In this document: piece by piece, positions 1 through 8,158 of the stretch
How positions within the stretch are numbered: position 1 is the first letter of the stretch
Layout: every line of letters begins with the position of its first letter
Source: Hamadaea sp013361475
Lineage (GTDB): Bacteria > Actinomycetota > Actinomycetes > Mycobacteriales > Micromonosporaceae
Direction: 5' to 3'
DNA length: 64,000 nt
NCBI RefSeq assembly: GCF_040654195.1
Contig: NZ_JBFAHM010000018.1
Coordinates: 114,676 to 178,675, forward strand
Made by a program: the position numbers and the translations under genes
The notes under the pieces: model-generated
Told to the model about the DNA's origin: nothing
Seen by the model: only the letters and a program-made list of their open reading frames with translations
The model's database searches: none

Positions 1-19
1 TTGGATTACAGGAGTGCGC

Positions 20-1324
20 ATGAGCCAGCTGCCTCGCCCGAGCCTCGTCGGCTTCGCCACCGGCTCCCTCGGCATGGGCGTCTGGGTCACCGTGCCCGGC
101 CTGCTCCTGCTGTTCTTCCTGACCGACGTGCTGGCGGTCAGCCCGACGGTGGCCGGCCTCGCGCTCCTGCTGCCGAAGATCCTCGACGTGCTCCTGCACC
201 CCTGGGTCGGCCGCCTGTCCGACGCCGATCGGCACCGGCACGGCCACCGCCGCCGGCTCATGGTCTACGGCTGCGCGCTGCCCGTGGCGTTCGCCCTGCT
301 GTTCGCGGTCCCCGGCGGGCTCACCGGCTGGTCGGCGGCGCTGTGGGTGACGGCGGCGTTCGTGCTCGGCAACTTCGCGTTCGCCCTCTATCAGGTGCCC
401 TACCTGTCGACGCCCGCCGATCTGGCGATCGGCTACGACGAGCGCACCCGGCTGATGGGCTTCCGCATGGTGGTGCTCACCCTCGGCATCCTGCTCAGCG
501 GGGTGCTCGCGCCACTCATCCAGAACACCTTCGGGTACGCCGTCATGGGTGCCACGCTCGGCCTCGGCATGCTGGCGACGATGTTCGTCGGCGTACGCGG
601 AGTGCGGCGGCTCACTGAAGCAGCGCCGTCGCCGGTGACCGCCCCGCAGCACACCGGTGGCCTGCGTGCGCTGCTGGAAGCGTTGCGGGACAAGCAGTAC
701 CGCTGGCTCGTCGCGAGCTACCTGATGATGTCCACGACCAGCCACCTCGTCCTGGCCGCCGTCCCCTATTACGCGACCTACGAACTCGGCCGCCCCAAGG
801 TGACCACCGTCCTGGTCGCGGCGTTCGTCGCCCCGGCCCTGATCGCCACGCCGGGCTGGGTCCGCCTCGTACGCCGCATCGGCAAGCAGTCCGGGCTGCT
901 CATCGCGCAGTCGACCTTCGTCGTCGGCTGCGTTGTGCTGGCCTTCGGACGCACTCTGGGCGTCGGCGTGCTGATCGCGGCGGTGGCCGTCCTGGGCGTC
1001 GCCTTCGCCGCGATGCAACTGCTGCCGTTCTCGATGGTCCCCGACGTCGTCCGCGCCGGCGACCCGGCCAAGGCCGGCTCCTACCTCGGCGTCTGGACGG
1101 CGGCCGAAGCGACCGGCGGCGCACTCGGCCCGTACCTGTACTCGGCCTGCCTCGCGATCGGCGGTTTCGTGGGCTCCACCGTGGACGAGGAGGTCGTGCA
1201 GTCCGCGTACGCCCACGACATGATCCGCCTCGGCTTCGGCCTCGTGCCCGCCGTGCTGATGATCGTGAGCATCCTTCTTCAGCGACGCTACGTCCTGGAT
1301 CGCCAGCTCCGCGCCGCCGCCTAG
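20..1324 (+). CDS. MFS sugar:cation symporter-like transporter (MelB/GPH type)
   Basis: This 434-aa integral membrane protein resembles the glycoside-pentoside-hexuronide:cation symporter branch of MFS. The N-terminus shows a GPH-like pattern: a first helix near residues 5-35, then 'LLPKILDVLLHPWVGRLSD' near residues 55-75 with an Asp-containing helix and a short basic loop. The segment 'GYDERTRLMGFRM' near residue 140 matches the conserved cytoplasmic Arg-rich loop of the family. About twelve hydrophobic segments are visible. I chose the ATG at 20 over an in-frame GTG at 14 because AGGAG lies about 6 nt upstream of it. The substrate cannot be read from sequence; a sugar or glycoside is inferred from family. 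The stop codon lies inside a 19-bp tandem duplication. Confidence 0.8.
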   Translation: MSQLPRPSLVGFATGSLGMGVWVTVPGLLLLFFLTDVLAVSPTVAGLALLLPKILDVLLHPWVGRLSDADRHRHGHRRRLMVYGCALPVAFALLFAVPGGLTGWSAALWVTAAFVLGNFAFALYQVPYLSTPADLAIGYDERTRLMGFRMVVLTLGILLSGVLAPLIQNTFGYAVMGATLGLGMLATMFVGVRGVRRLTEAAPSPVTAPQHTGGLRALLEALRDKQYRWLVASYLMMSTTSHLVLAAVPYYATYELGRPKVTTVLVAAFVAPALIATPGWVRLVRRIGKQSGLLIAQSTFVVGCVVLAFGRTLGVGVLIAAVAVLGVAFAAMQLLPFSMVPDVVRAGDPAKAGSYLGVWTAAEATGGALGPYLYSACLAIGGFVGSTVDEEVVQSAYAHDMIRLGFGLVPAVLMIVSILLQRRYVLDRQLRAAA

Positions 1325-1350
1325 AGGTTGTGCCGCCGCCTAGAGGTTGT
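1313..1350. repeat. 19-bp perfect tandem duplication across a stop codon
   Basis: The 19-mer GCCGCCGCCTAGAGGTTGT occurs twice back to back, at 1313-1331 and 1332-1350. The first copy contains the last codons and TAG stop of the preceding transporter. The second copy lies in the leader of the next small gene. It looks like a recent slippage or duplication event. Confidence 0.9.
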
Positions 1351-1368
1351 ATCGCATGATCGGCGGGT

Positions 1369-1653
1369 ATGGGACCAACCATGACAAGTGGAGCGCTTGA
1401 CAACAGTTACCAGCTCTCCGACGCCGACGCGGAGGAACTCGTCGCTCGCCGCGCCGCCCGGGAGGAGATGTCCCCTTACGTCGACTTCGACGATCTGCCG
1501 CTGACCGCGCGGATGATCCGCTCGGGCGCCGAGGCCAACGGCGCGCCCGACGATGTGCTGCGCCGGCTGGGCGAACTCGACCCCGAACTGGAGATCCTGA
1601 ACGCGGACGCGCTCTGGGAGGCGCTCGGCTACAACGCCGAACCCTCCGCCTGA
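1369..1653 (+). CDS. Small acidic hypothetical protein
   Basis: This 94-aa soluble acidic protein has no signal peptide or membrane segment, and I do not recognise it. It is rich in Asp, Glu, Ala and Leu, and the pattern of short amphipathic stretches suggests a small helical protein. Two ATG codons are possible, at 1369 and 1381 (90 aa). Neither has a strong ribosome site, although GGCGGG precedes the first. It lies alone between the transporter and the convergent LuxR-type regulator. The codon pattern (GC-rich third positions) fits a real gene. Confidence 0.6.
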   Translation: MGPTMTSGALDNSYQLSDADAEELVARRAAREEMSPYVDFDDLPLTARMIRSGAEANGAPDDVLRRLGELDPELEILNADALWEALGYNAEPSA

Positions 1654-1680
1654 CGCCCGCCGCCCCACTTCGGGGATCGA

Positions 1681-4245
1681 TCAGGAGAGGGCGGCGGGGA
1701 GGTCGGAGCGGCCGCCGACGCCGAGCTTCGGGTACGCCTTGTACAGGTGATAGGCCACCGTCTTCGGGCTCAGGAAGAGCTGGGCCGCGATGTCCTTGTT
1801 GGACAGACCCTGCGCCGCCAGCCGGGCGATCTGGAGTTCCTGCGGGGTGAGCGACGCGACCGCCGACTCGGGTGGCGCCGAGGTGGTCAGTCCGGTCGCG
1901 GCCAGTTCGGTACGCGTACGGGCGGCCCAGGGGTGTGCGCCGAGGCGGTCGAAGACTTCGAGGGCCCGCTGCAGCACGGTACGCGCCTCGGCTTTGCGGC
2001 GGGCCCGGCGCAGCCATTCGCCGTACAGCAGCTCGGTGCGCGCTTGTTCGAACGGGCGGGCCGCCAAGGCCAGCGACCGGGTGAACAACTCCTCGTCGCC
2101 GCTGGTCAACGCCTGGCAGCGCAGGAGGAGCGCGGTCGCCCACGGCTGCTGCACCCGGTCGGCGTACGCGGCGAACCGGTCCAGCGACACGGTGGCAGCG
2201 CCGGATCGCACCGCGGCTTCCACCAGATCCGGAACGCACCGGTACGCCGCCACATGGTGGGCGTACGGGTTGTCCTGAAGGGCCAGCAGCCGGGGGACGG
2301 CTGCCTCAGGCCGCCCCTCGCCGAGGTCGAGGAGGGCCAACGCCCACTGCGCCCAGGCGTACCCGGCGGGTTCGCAGCCCGGCGCGGCGGACGCCAACGC
2401 CCCGGCCGCGAGCGCACGGCACTCGTCCGACGACCCGGCGACGGCCGCCAGGACGGCTCGCAGAGCGGAGAGCTGACTGATCCAGAGCGGCTGACCGCCG
2501 TCGCGGGCGACGTCGAGACCCTCGGCCGCGCTGACGTCGGCGTCGCGGTGGCGGCCGTGGAAGAACTCGGCTTCGGCCTGGAAGAACAGCAAGGTCGGCA
2601 GGAGCCCGACCAGTCCTTCCGCCCGGCAGCGCGCGACGAGCGCGGCGGTCAGCTCGTACGCCTCGGTGTCCTGCCCGGAGACGAAGCCGAGCCCGCAGAT
2701 CTGCACGAGATCCCGGGGTTCGGCGTTCCCGAAGTCCCGGACGAAGGCCGGCCGGCCTCGAACCGAGGCGACCTGGAACTGCGCCAGCGGATGGTCGAGC
2801 TCGGCGAGCCGGTCCAGGCACTCCGAGAGCACGGGCTCGCCCAGGTACCAGGCGGGATGGATCGCCTGCAGGAGGATCGGGCCGGGGTCGTCGGAGAACC
2901 CCGCCGCCGCCGTGAGCAGGTCGTACGCCGTCTGATAGTTCCCCTGCCAGAACCAGGCGCGCCCCTCGACCCAGCCCACCTGGGCGAGGAAGGCGGGCTC
3001 CTGCACCAGGGCGGCGGCCCGCTCGGCCAGGGTCACCGCGTTCGCCGGGGAGCCCGCCTGCATCCCGTTCTCCGCCGCCAGCAGGAGGCGCCGAGCCTGG
3101 GCCGCCGGGGTCTGGCTCAACTGCGCCGCCCGCTCGTACGCAGCCGCCGCGGCCCCGTAGCCGTTGCGGTCCCGCGCCTGCCGCGCGGTGTCTTCGAGCG
3201 CCGCCGCGACCTCGTCGTCAGGGCCGGTCGCGGCGGCGGCGAGATGCCAGGCGCGCCGATCGGCTGCGTCCGATGTGGTCAGAACCCGGGCGAGCGCTCG
3301 GTGGGCGGCCAGCCGATCGGAGTACGCCGCCCCGTGATACACCGCTGTGCGTACCAGGGGATGTTTGAACCGCAGCCGCGTGCCCACGACCTCGATCAGG
3401 CCGGCGGCCTCGGCCGGGCGAAGGTCGTCGGCCGTGCCGTGGCTCGCAGCCAGGACCACCGCGAGATCGCCGGTGTCCTCGGCCGCCGCGACCGCCAGCA
3501 CCGCGCGGGTGGCCGGGGGCAGCTGCGCGACCTGGCCGGAGAACGCGGCCTGGAGGCGTTCGGGCAGCGGGCGGCCCGCGGCCTGGTCGCCGACCTTGGG
3601 CAGCTCCAGCAGCGCCAGCGGATTGCCCTGCGCCTCGGCGAGCACGCGGTAGCGGACGACCGGGTCGAGATCGGCGTCGAGCAGGCGCGCGGCGTCGACC
3701 GCGCCCAGCCCTTCGAGGCGCACCTCGGGCAGACCCGGCGCGGCGAAACCACCGTCCCGGGTGGCGAACACCAGGACCACGCCTTCGCCGCTGAGCCGGC
3801 GGGCCGCGAAGAGCAAGGCGTCCGCCGAGACGGCATCGAGCCAGTGCGCGTCGTCGATGAGGCACAGGACCGGCCCGTCGTCGGCCGCCTCGGCGAGCAG
3901 CGAGAGCACGCCGAACCCGACGAGGAGCCGATCCGCGGTCTCCCCCTGGGCCAGGCCGAACGCGGCGGCCAGCGCCGCACGCTGGGCGCCCGGCAGGCGG
4001 TCCAGCCGGTCCAGGACCGGGCGCAGCAACAGGCTCAGACCCGCGAACGGCAGCTCGGCCTCGAACTCCACGCCGCTGCCGCGCAACACCCGCCCGACCG
4101 GCAGCTCCGCGGCCCACTCCAGCAGCGCGGTCTTGCCGATGCCCGGCCCGCCCCGCAGCACGAGGGCCCCACCCGCGCCGTCGCGAGCCGCCGCGATCAA
4201 TCGCTCCACCTGGTCCTGTTCGCGGTTCCGGCCGTGCAACACGGG
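1681..4245 (-). CDS. LuxR-family transcriptional regulator with AAA ATPase domain (LAL/MalT-like)
   Basis: This large regulator of about 854 aa has an N-terminal P-loop ATPase and a C-terminal LuxR helix-turn-helix. Walker A 'GGPGIGKT' is at about residues 31-38, and a Walker B-like 'LCLIDDAHWLD' follows about 80 residues later. The middle is Ala/Leu-rich helical repeat of TPR type. The last 65 residues carry the LuxR signature 'LTPQELQIARLAAQGLSNKD' and 'LSPKTVAYHLYKAYPKLG'. The start is placed at a GTG giving 'MLHGR', the usual N-terminus of this family; a GTG at 4260 is an alternative, and the longer open frame upstream reads through the divergent promoter. The gene faces a SnoaL-like/efflux pair across about 115 bp, so control of that pair is likely. 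Confidence 0.88.
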   Translation of the reverse strand, partial: PVLHGRNREQDQVERLIAAARDGAGGALVLRGGPGIGKTALLEWAAELPVGRVLRGSGVEFEAELPFAGLSLLLRPVLDRLDRLPGAQRAALAAAFGLAQGETADRLLVGFGVLSLLAEAADDGPVLCLIDDAHWLDAVSADALLFAARRLSGEGVVLVFATRDGGFAAPGLPEVRLEGLGAVDAARLLDADLDPVVRYRVLAEAQGNPLALLELPKVGDQAAGRPLPERLQAAFSGQVAQLPPATRAVLAVAAAEDTGDLAVVLAASHGTADDLRPAEAAGLIEVVGTRLRFKHPLVRTAVYHGAAYSDRLAAHRALARVLTTSDAADRRAWHLAAAATGPDDEVAAALEDTARQARDRNGYGAAAAAYERAAQLSQTPAAQARRLLLAAENGMQAGSPANAVTLAERAAALVQEPAFLAQVGWVEGRAWFWQGNYQTAYDLLTAAAGFSDDPGPILLQAIHPAWYLGEPVLSECLDRLAELDHPLAQFQVASVRGRPAFVRDFGNAEPRDLVQICGLGFVSGQDTEAYELTAALVARCRAEGLVGLLPTLLFFQAEAEFFHGRHRDADVSAAEGLDVARDGGQPLWISQLSALRAVLAAVAGSSDECRALAAGALASAAPGCEPAGYAWAQWALALLDLGEGRPEAAVPRLLALQDNPYAHHVAAYRCVPDLVEAAVRSGAATVSLDRFAAYADRVQQPWATALLLRCQALTSGDEELFTRSLALAARPFEQARTELLYGEWLRRARRKAEARTVLQRALEVFDRLGAHPWAARTRTELAATGLTTSAPPESAVASLTPQELQIARLAAQGLSNKDIAAQLFLSPKTVAYHLYKAYPKLGVGGRSDLPAALS

Positions 4246-4362
4246 TTCGAATCTACACACTGGTACGCCCAGCGCCGGATTACCTAAGCGATACCGATTC
4301 CGGCGCGACCCGATCTCCGTAGGTTTCTTCTCACCAGCAGATATGCGAAAGGAACCCCGAAA
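4246..4362. promoter_or_regulatory. Divergent promoter region between LuxR regulator and SnoaL/efflux operon
   Basis: This 117-bp intergenic region is AT-richer than its surroundings. It contains a spaced inverted repeat, GCCGGA (4274-4279) and TCCGGC (4299-4304), a plausible regulator site. AAAGGA precedes the ATG at 4363 as a ribosome site. Promoter boxes are not clear enough to assign. Confidence 0.4.
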
Positions 4363-4719
4363 ATGGAGATCATCCAGAAGTACCTCGCCGCGTGGAACGC
4401 CACCGACGCCGTCGCCCGCAAGGAGCTGATCGCGGAGGTCTTCACCGCCGACGCCCGGTACACCGACCCGCTGGCCGACGTCACCGGCCACGACCAGCTC
4501 GACGGGTTGCTGGCGGCGGTGCAGGGCCAGTTCGCCGGGCTGGAGTTCCGGGTCGGCGGCGCGGTCGACGCCCACCACGACATCGCGCGCTTCACCTGGC
4601 ACCTCGGGCCGGCCGACGGCGAACCGATCGTCATCGGCTTCGACGTGGTCGAACTGGCCGACGGCCGGATCGCGAAGGTCTACGGCTTCCTCGACAAGGT
4701 TCCGGGAGGTGCGGCGTGA
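4363..4719 (+). CDS. SnoaL-like / NTF2-fold nuclear transport factor 2 family protein
   Basis: This 118-aa cytosolic protein has the small alpha+beta-barrel NTF2 fold. The pattern 'YLAAWNATDAVARKELIAEVF' followed by 'ADARYTDPLADVTGHDQL' is typical of SnoaL-like and ester cyclase-like proteins, and 'RFTWHLGPADGEPIVIGFDVVEL' forms the central sheet. Such proteins are isomerases, cyclases or small-ligand binders; no specific reaction can be assigned. The stop overlaps the GTG start of the following efflux gene by 4 nt, so the two are translationally coupled. A role linked to the compound exported by that pump is inferred. Confidence 0.8.
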   Translation: MEIIQKYLAAWNATDAVARKELIAEVFTADARYTDPLADVTGHDQLDGLLAAVQGQFAGLEFRVGGAVDAHHDIARFTWHLGPADGEPIVIGFDVVELADGRIAKVYGFLDKVPGGAA

Positions 4720-6089
4720 CCGCGACGCTGACGTCGCCGGTCGTCACTTCGCGCGGGGAAACCACCCCGCGCGGGGTGATGCCCGTGCTCCTGACCGCGA
4801 CCTTCATGACGGCGTTGGACTTCTTCATCGTCAACGTCGCCCTACCCGCCGTACAACTCGACCTCCGGGCCGGACCGGCCGCGCTGCAGTGGGTCGTCGC
4901 CGGGTACGGGCTGGCCCTGGCGGCCGGCCTGATCACCGGCGGCCGGCTCGGCGACCTCTACGGCCGCCGCCGGATCTTCGGCCTCGGGCTCGTCCTGTTC
5001 ACCGTGGCCTCGGTGCTGTGCGGCGTCGCCCCGACGGCCGAGGTGCTCATCGGATCCCGGGTGCTGCAGGGCCTGGGTGCCGCCCTGCTGATGCCGCAGA
5101 CGCTGGCCATTCTGCGTACGGCGGTGCCGCTGTGGGCGCAGCCGAAGGCGTTCGCCCGCTACGGCCTCACCCTCGGGCTCGGCGCGGTGTTCGGTCAGGT
5201 GATCGGCGGACTGCTCATCAAGGCCGACCTCTTCGGGCTGGACTGGCGGCTGTGCTTCCTGATCAACCTGCCGATCGGCGTCGCCGCCCTGGTCAAGCTG
5301 CGTACGCTGCCCGAGTCGCGGGCCGTCGGCGGGCGGCTCGACCTCGTCGGCGTCGGTCTCGTCACGGCTGCGCTGGTGGCTCTGGTCCTGCCCCTGATCC
5401 AGGGGCCCGAGCAGGATTGGCCACTGTGGACGTGGCTGAGCCTGGCCGGTTCGATCGTTCTGTTCGCCGTGTTCGGCGTACACCAGAGCCGCCAGAGCCA
5501 CCCGCTGGTCAACCTGCGACTGTTCCGGCAACCGGCGTTCGGCAAGGGCCTGCTCGCCGTGCAGCTGTTCTGGATGGGTCAGGCCTCGTTCTTCCTCATC
5601 CTGGCGCTCTACCTGCAGTTCGGCCGCGGACTGTCGGCTTTGGAGTCCGGCACGGTGTTCATGGCGATCGGGGCGGGCTACCTGCTCACCTCGACCAACG
5701 CCCATCGCATCGCCGCTCGGCTGGGCCGCCACGTGCTCACCGCCGGTGCGCTGATCATGGTGGTCGGGTTGGCCTCCATGGCGGTCGCCGCCGGGCACGG
5801 CATCGGCTGGCTCCTGCCGGGGCTCGCCATCGACGGCATCGGCATGGGCATGGCCTTGGCCCCGCTGACCACCACGGTGCTGTCGAAGGTCGAGCCCGAG
5901 CACACCGGTGCGGCGTCGGGCGTCCTGTCCACCGTCAACCAGACGGGCAACGCGGTCGGCGTGGCGCTCATCGGCATCGTGTTCTACCAGGCGGCCGACT
6001 ACACGGGCGGCTTCCAGGCCGGGCTGATCGTGCTGTGCGTCCTGGAGGTCGGGCTGGCTGCCCTGATCCAACTACTCCCCCGCCGCTGA
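4716..6089 (+). CDS. MFS drug efflux transporter, DHA2 (EmrB/QacA) type
   Basis: This 457-aa integral membrane proton-drug antiporter contains motif A 'GGRLGDLYGRRRIFG' after TM2, 'SRVLQGLGAALLMPQTLAI' in the TM4 region, and 'LDFFIVNVALPAVQ' in TM1, a DHA2 hallmark. Thirteen or fourteen hydrophobic segments are expected. The GTG start overlaps the TGA of the SnoaL-like gene (GTGA); a longer open frame upstream runs antisense-like through that gene and is not credible. It is divergent from the LuxR-ATPase regulator, which probably controls it. The gene ends about 20 bp before hairpin copy 1. Confidence 0.88.
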   Translation: MTATLTSPVVTSRGETTPRGVMPVLLTATFMTALDFFIVNVALPAVQLDLRAGPAALQWVVAGYGLALAAGLITGGRLGDLYGRRRIFGLGLVLFTVASVLCGVAPTAEVLIGSRVLQGLGAALLMPQTLAILRTAVPLWAQPKAFARYGLTLGLGAVFGQVIGGLLIKADLFGLDWRLCFLINLPIGVAALVKLRTLPESRAVGGRLDLVGVGLVTAALVALVLPLIQGPEQDWPLWTWLSLAGSIVLFAVFGVHQSRQSHPLVNLRLFRQPAFGKGLLAVQLFWMGQASFFLILALYLQFGRGLSALESGTVFMAIGAGYLLTSTNAHRIAARLGRHVLTAGALIMVVGLASMAVAAGHGIGWLLPGLAIDGIGMGMALAPLTTTVLSKVEPEHTGAASGVLSTVNQTGNAVGVALIGIVFYQAADYTGGFQAGLIVLCVLEVGLAALIQLLPRR

Positions 6090-6108
6090 CCCCGTCTCTC
6101 CTGCCTTT

Positions 6109-6175
6109 GGCGCTGGATCAGGGTTCTCGGTCGAATCTTGCCCCAAGATTCGACCTGGAACCCTGATCCAGCGCC
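6109..6175. repeat. Dispersed hairpin element, copy 1
   Basis: An inverted repeat with 32-nt arms and the loop CCC. The left arm begins GGCGCTGGATCAGGG and the right arm ends CCCTGATCCAGCGCC. Only two or three positions are unpaired. It lies 20 bp after the stop of the upstream efflux gene and 6 bp before the promoter box of the next gene. It could act as a terminator, but no T-run follows. Five further copies are in the window. Confidence 0.93.
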
Positions 6176-6181
6176 GCACGC

Positions 6182-6187
6182 TACGGT
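6182..6187 (+). promoter_or_regulatory. Putative leaderless -10 box (TACGGT)
   Basis: TACGGT lies 6 nt before the GTG at 6194, the spacing expected when transcription begins at the start codon. No Shine-Dalgarno sequence is present. Confidence 0.5.
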
Positions 6188-6193
6188 GGGTGG

Positions 6194-6490
6194 GTGATCG
6201 TCGAGTTCGACGCCGAGCTGTGGCTGTGGGACGCCCGCAAGCTGGACAGCTGGACGTTCGTGAGCCTGCCCGCCGACGTCTCGCAGGAGATCCGGGAACT
6301 GACCGACGGTCCGCGCCGCGGCTTCGGGGCGGTACGCGTACAGGTGACCATCGGGCTGAGCACCTGGGCGACGTCGATCTTCCCCGACAGTAAGAGCGGC
6401 TGTTACGTGCTACCGGTCAAGAAGGCGGTACGCCGGGCCGAGGAGCTGCATCCCGGCGAGGTCGCGCACGTTTCCGTGGAAGTGCGGTAA
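6194..6490 (+). CDS. DUF1905 domain protein
   Basis: This 98-aa soluble protein matches the DUF1905 family, seen in 'FDAELWLWDARKLDSWTFVSLP' near the N-terminus and 'GFGAVRVQVTIGLSTWATSIFPD' in the middle. The family forms a small beta-barrel of unknown function, often fused or adjacent to YdeI/OmdA-like domains. The GTG start lacks a ribosome site but has a TACGGT box 6 nt upstream. It appears monocistronic, sitting between hairpin copy 1 and the sigma factor gene. Confidence 0.8.
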   Translation: MIVEFDAELWLWDARKLDSWTFVSLPADVSQEIRELTDGPRRGFGAVRVQVTIGLSTWATSIFPDSKSGCYVLPVKKAVRRAEELHPGEVAHVSVEVR

Positions 6491-6551
6491 GAACCGCAGC
6501 CCCCGTGTCATTGCTGGTCGACGGCTACCCTTCCCCAAGGAGTTCAGGCCA

Positions 6552-7082
6552 GTGACACATCCCTCGGTGCGGGACCAGTTCGCCGCGCTCTTCCATCGGC
6601 ACCATCGGCAGGTCTACGCGTACGCCGTGAGCCGGGCCGGACGTGGCGTCGCCGACGACATCGTCAACGACACCTTCCTCGTGGCCTGGCGGCGGTGGGA
6701 CGCCGTGCCTGCCGATCCCCTGCCGTGGCTGCTCGGCGTGGCCCGGAACGTGATGCACGAACGGCATCGGGACCAGGTACGCCAGCTGAGCCTGGTGTCG
6801 CAGGCGAAGGCGGCGACCGAGGGGGACGTCGCCGACCTGGTCGCCGAACGTTCGGCGACGTTGGGGGCGCTCGACGCCCTCACCGCCGCCGATCGGGAAC
6901 TGCTCACCCTGGTGGCCTGGCACGGCCTGGCCTCCCGGGACGCCGCCAAGGTGCTGGGGGTCAGCACAGCCACCTTCTTCGTCCGGCTGCACCGGGCCCG
7001 CAGACGGTTCGAGAAGGCGCTCGCCGAACAGTCCGCCGTCGAATCCGCTCATCCCGTTCTCGCAGAGGAGATCCGCAGATGA
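6552..7082 (+). CDS. RNA polymerase sigma-70 factor, ECF subfamily
   Basis: This 176-aa ECF sigma factor has region 2 at about residues 8-80 ('FHRHHRQVYAYAVSRAG', 'DIVNDTFLVAWRRWDAVP', 'LPWLLGVARNVMHERHR') and region 4 at about residues 105-160 ('LDALTAADRELLTLVAWHGL', 'AAKVLGVSTATFFVRLHRAR'). The GTG start has AAGGAG about 6 nt upstream. Its TGA overlaps the ATG of the next gene by 4 nt. That gene has the layout of a membrane-anchored regulatory partner, so this sigma factor is probably controlled post-translationally. Confidence 0.92.
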   Translation: MTHPSVRDQFAALFHRHHRQVYAYAVSRAGRGVADDIVNDTFLVAWRRWDAVPADPLPWLLGVARNVMHERHRDQVRQLSLVSQAKAATEGDVADLVAERSATLGALDALTAADRELLTLVAWHGLASRDAAKVLGVSTATFFVRLHRARRRFEKALAEQSAVESAHPVLAEEIRR

Positions 7083-8098
7083 ATCGCCACCGTCGCGCGT
7101 TGCAGCAGATCGCTGAGGCGCGCCCCGCGGTGCTCGACGGCGCACCCGACCGCCCGGCTCCGCACTTCCCCGACGTACCTCTGCGGCGTGCGCCGCGACC
7201 CCGGCACCGGCTGGCGCTCGCCGGGCTCGTTCCGACGGTCGCCGCCGCCGCGATCGGCATCGCCGTCGTTCTATCCACTTCGGACCCCGGTACGGACCTG
7301 CGGCCGCCGCAGACGCAGGCGGAGTCCCCGACCGCCCGGAGCGTCCTGCTCGCGGCGGCGGCGCAGACCGCCACCGGTACGCAGCCGGCCGGGGCGTACT
7401 GGGTCACCAAGACCGAGCAGCAGGTCCGATACGACGTCGGCGGCTACACCGTCCTCGCCCGGATCGAGAACGAGACCTGGCACGCCTTGAACCCCGGGGT
7501 CGACGACGTCTCCGCGATCACCTGGCTCGGCGCGGCCCCGGCGACGGCGGCCGACGAGGCGGCCTGGAAGCAGGCGGGCTCCCCGACGTCCTGGGAGTCG
7601 GTCACGCCGGACGGACGGCCCGGTCGCCAGATCGCCGCCGCCCCCGGGGATCGGAAGGTCGAGGAGGTCCCGCCGTTCGGGTTCGCGCTGCTCAACCGGG
7701 ACCTCACGTACGCCGACGTGCAGGCGCTGCCGACCGATCCGGGACTGCTCAAGGCGTACCTGTCGGGGTTGGACCCCCAGGGCGTCGATGACGAGCTGCT
7801 GTTCTCGCTCGGCGCGCAGATCCTGACGCAGCTGCCGGTCTCGCCGCAGGTACGCGCCGCGGTCTACCGGATGCTGGCCGAGGTGCCCGGTCTGACGATC
7901 ACGCCGTCCGAGCAGGACGCGAAGGGCCGGACGGGTGTGGGCGTAATGCACGGCTTCCGCAATTCGGACGGCAGCACGTACGAGGTGAAGCTGATCATCG
8001 ACCCGCAGTCGGGCGACCTGCTCGCCATGGCCGACCGCCAGGGCAGCACGCTCCGGCTCGGCGACCGGTTCAGCGACGAGGCGCCACCGAAGTCCTGA
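7079..8098 (+). CDS. CU044_5270-family membrane-anchored protein, probable sigma-factor partner
   Basis: This 339-aa protein has a cytoplasmic N-terminus of about 50 residues and one membrane helix at about residues 45-66 ('LALAGLVPTVAAAAIGIAVV'). A long extracytoplasmic domain follows, with conserved 'LLAAAAQTATG' and a C-terminal 'YEVKLIIDPQSGDLLAM' strand. This arrangement is typical of CU044_5270-type proteins encoded directly after ECF sigma factors in actinobacteria. Translational coupling to the sigma gene (ATGA) supports an anti-sigma-like or sensing role, but no zinc-binding anti-sigma motif is visible, so the mechanism is inference. Confidence 0.75.
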   Translation: MNRHRRALQQIAEARPAVLDGAPDRPAPHFPDVPLRRAPRPRHRLALAGLVPTVAAAAIGIAVVLSTSDPGTDLRPPQTQAESPTARSVLLAAAAQTATGTQPAGAYWVTKTEQQVRYDVGGYTVLARIENETWHALNPGVDDVSAITWLGAAPATAADEAAWKQAGSPTSWESVTPDGRPGRQIAAAPGDRKVEEVPPFGFALLNRDLTYADVQALPTDPGLLKAYLSGLDPQGVDDELLFSLGAQILTQLPVSPQVRAAVYRMLAEVPGLTITPSEQDAKGRTGVGVMHGFRNSDGSTYEVKLIIDPQSGDLLAMADRQGSTLRLGDRFSDEAPPKS

Positions 8099-8109
8099 CC
8101 TGCGCAAAG

Positions 8110-8143
8110 CATCGGCCGCCTCCGGATTCGGAGGCGGCCGATG
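8110..8143. terminator. Bidirectional hairpin terminator
   Basis: A perfect 14-bp inverted repeat, CATCGGCCGCCTCC with its complement, around a 6-nt loop, and the stem can extend by one more pair. It lies between the convergent ends of the CU044_5270-like gene and the SUFU gene and can serve both. No long T-run is present, which is usual for actinobacterial stem-loop terminators. Confidence 0.85.
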
Positions 8144-8158
8144 TGGTGTCTCGCCGGC

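Noticed and set aside
4240..4258. GGTTCGAATC resembling a tRNA T-arm
   Set aside because: No acceptor, D or anticodon arm can be built around it, and it lies in the 5' end of the LuxR-type gene.
1747..4287. Very long open frame antisense to the LuxR-type regulator
   Set aside because: It is a high-GC shadow: the opposite strand has recognisable Walker A and LuxR helix-turn-helix motifs, and this frame has low-complexity Arg/Gly/Gln-rich sequence without any domain.
6127..6139. GGTCGAATC inside the hairpin elements, also T-loop-like
   Set aside because: The motif is explained by the stem of the hairpin and no cloverleaf fits; I do not call a tRNA-derived element.
6089..6166. Recurring short peptide 'DQGSRSNL' at the ends of several open frames
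   Set aside because: It is only the translation of the hairpin element in one frame at several loci, not a conserved protein motif.
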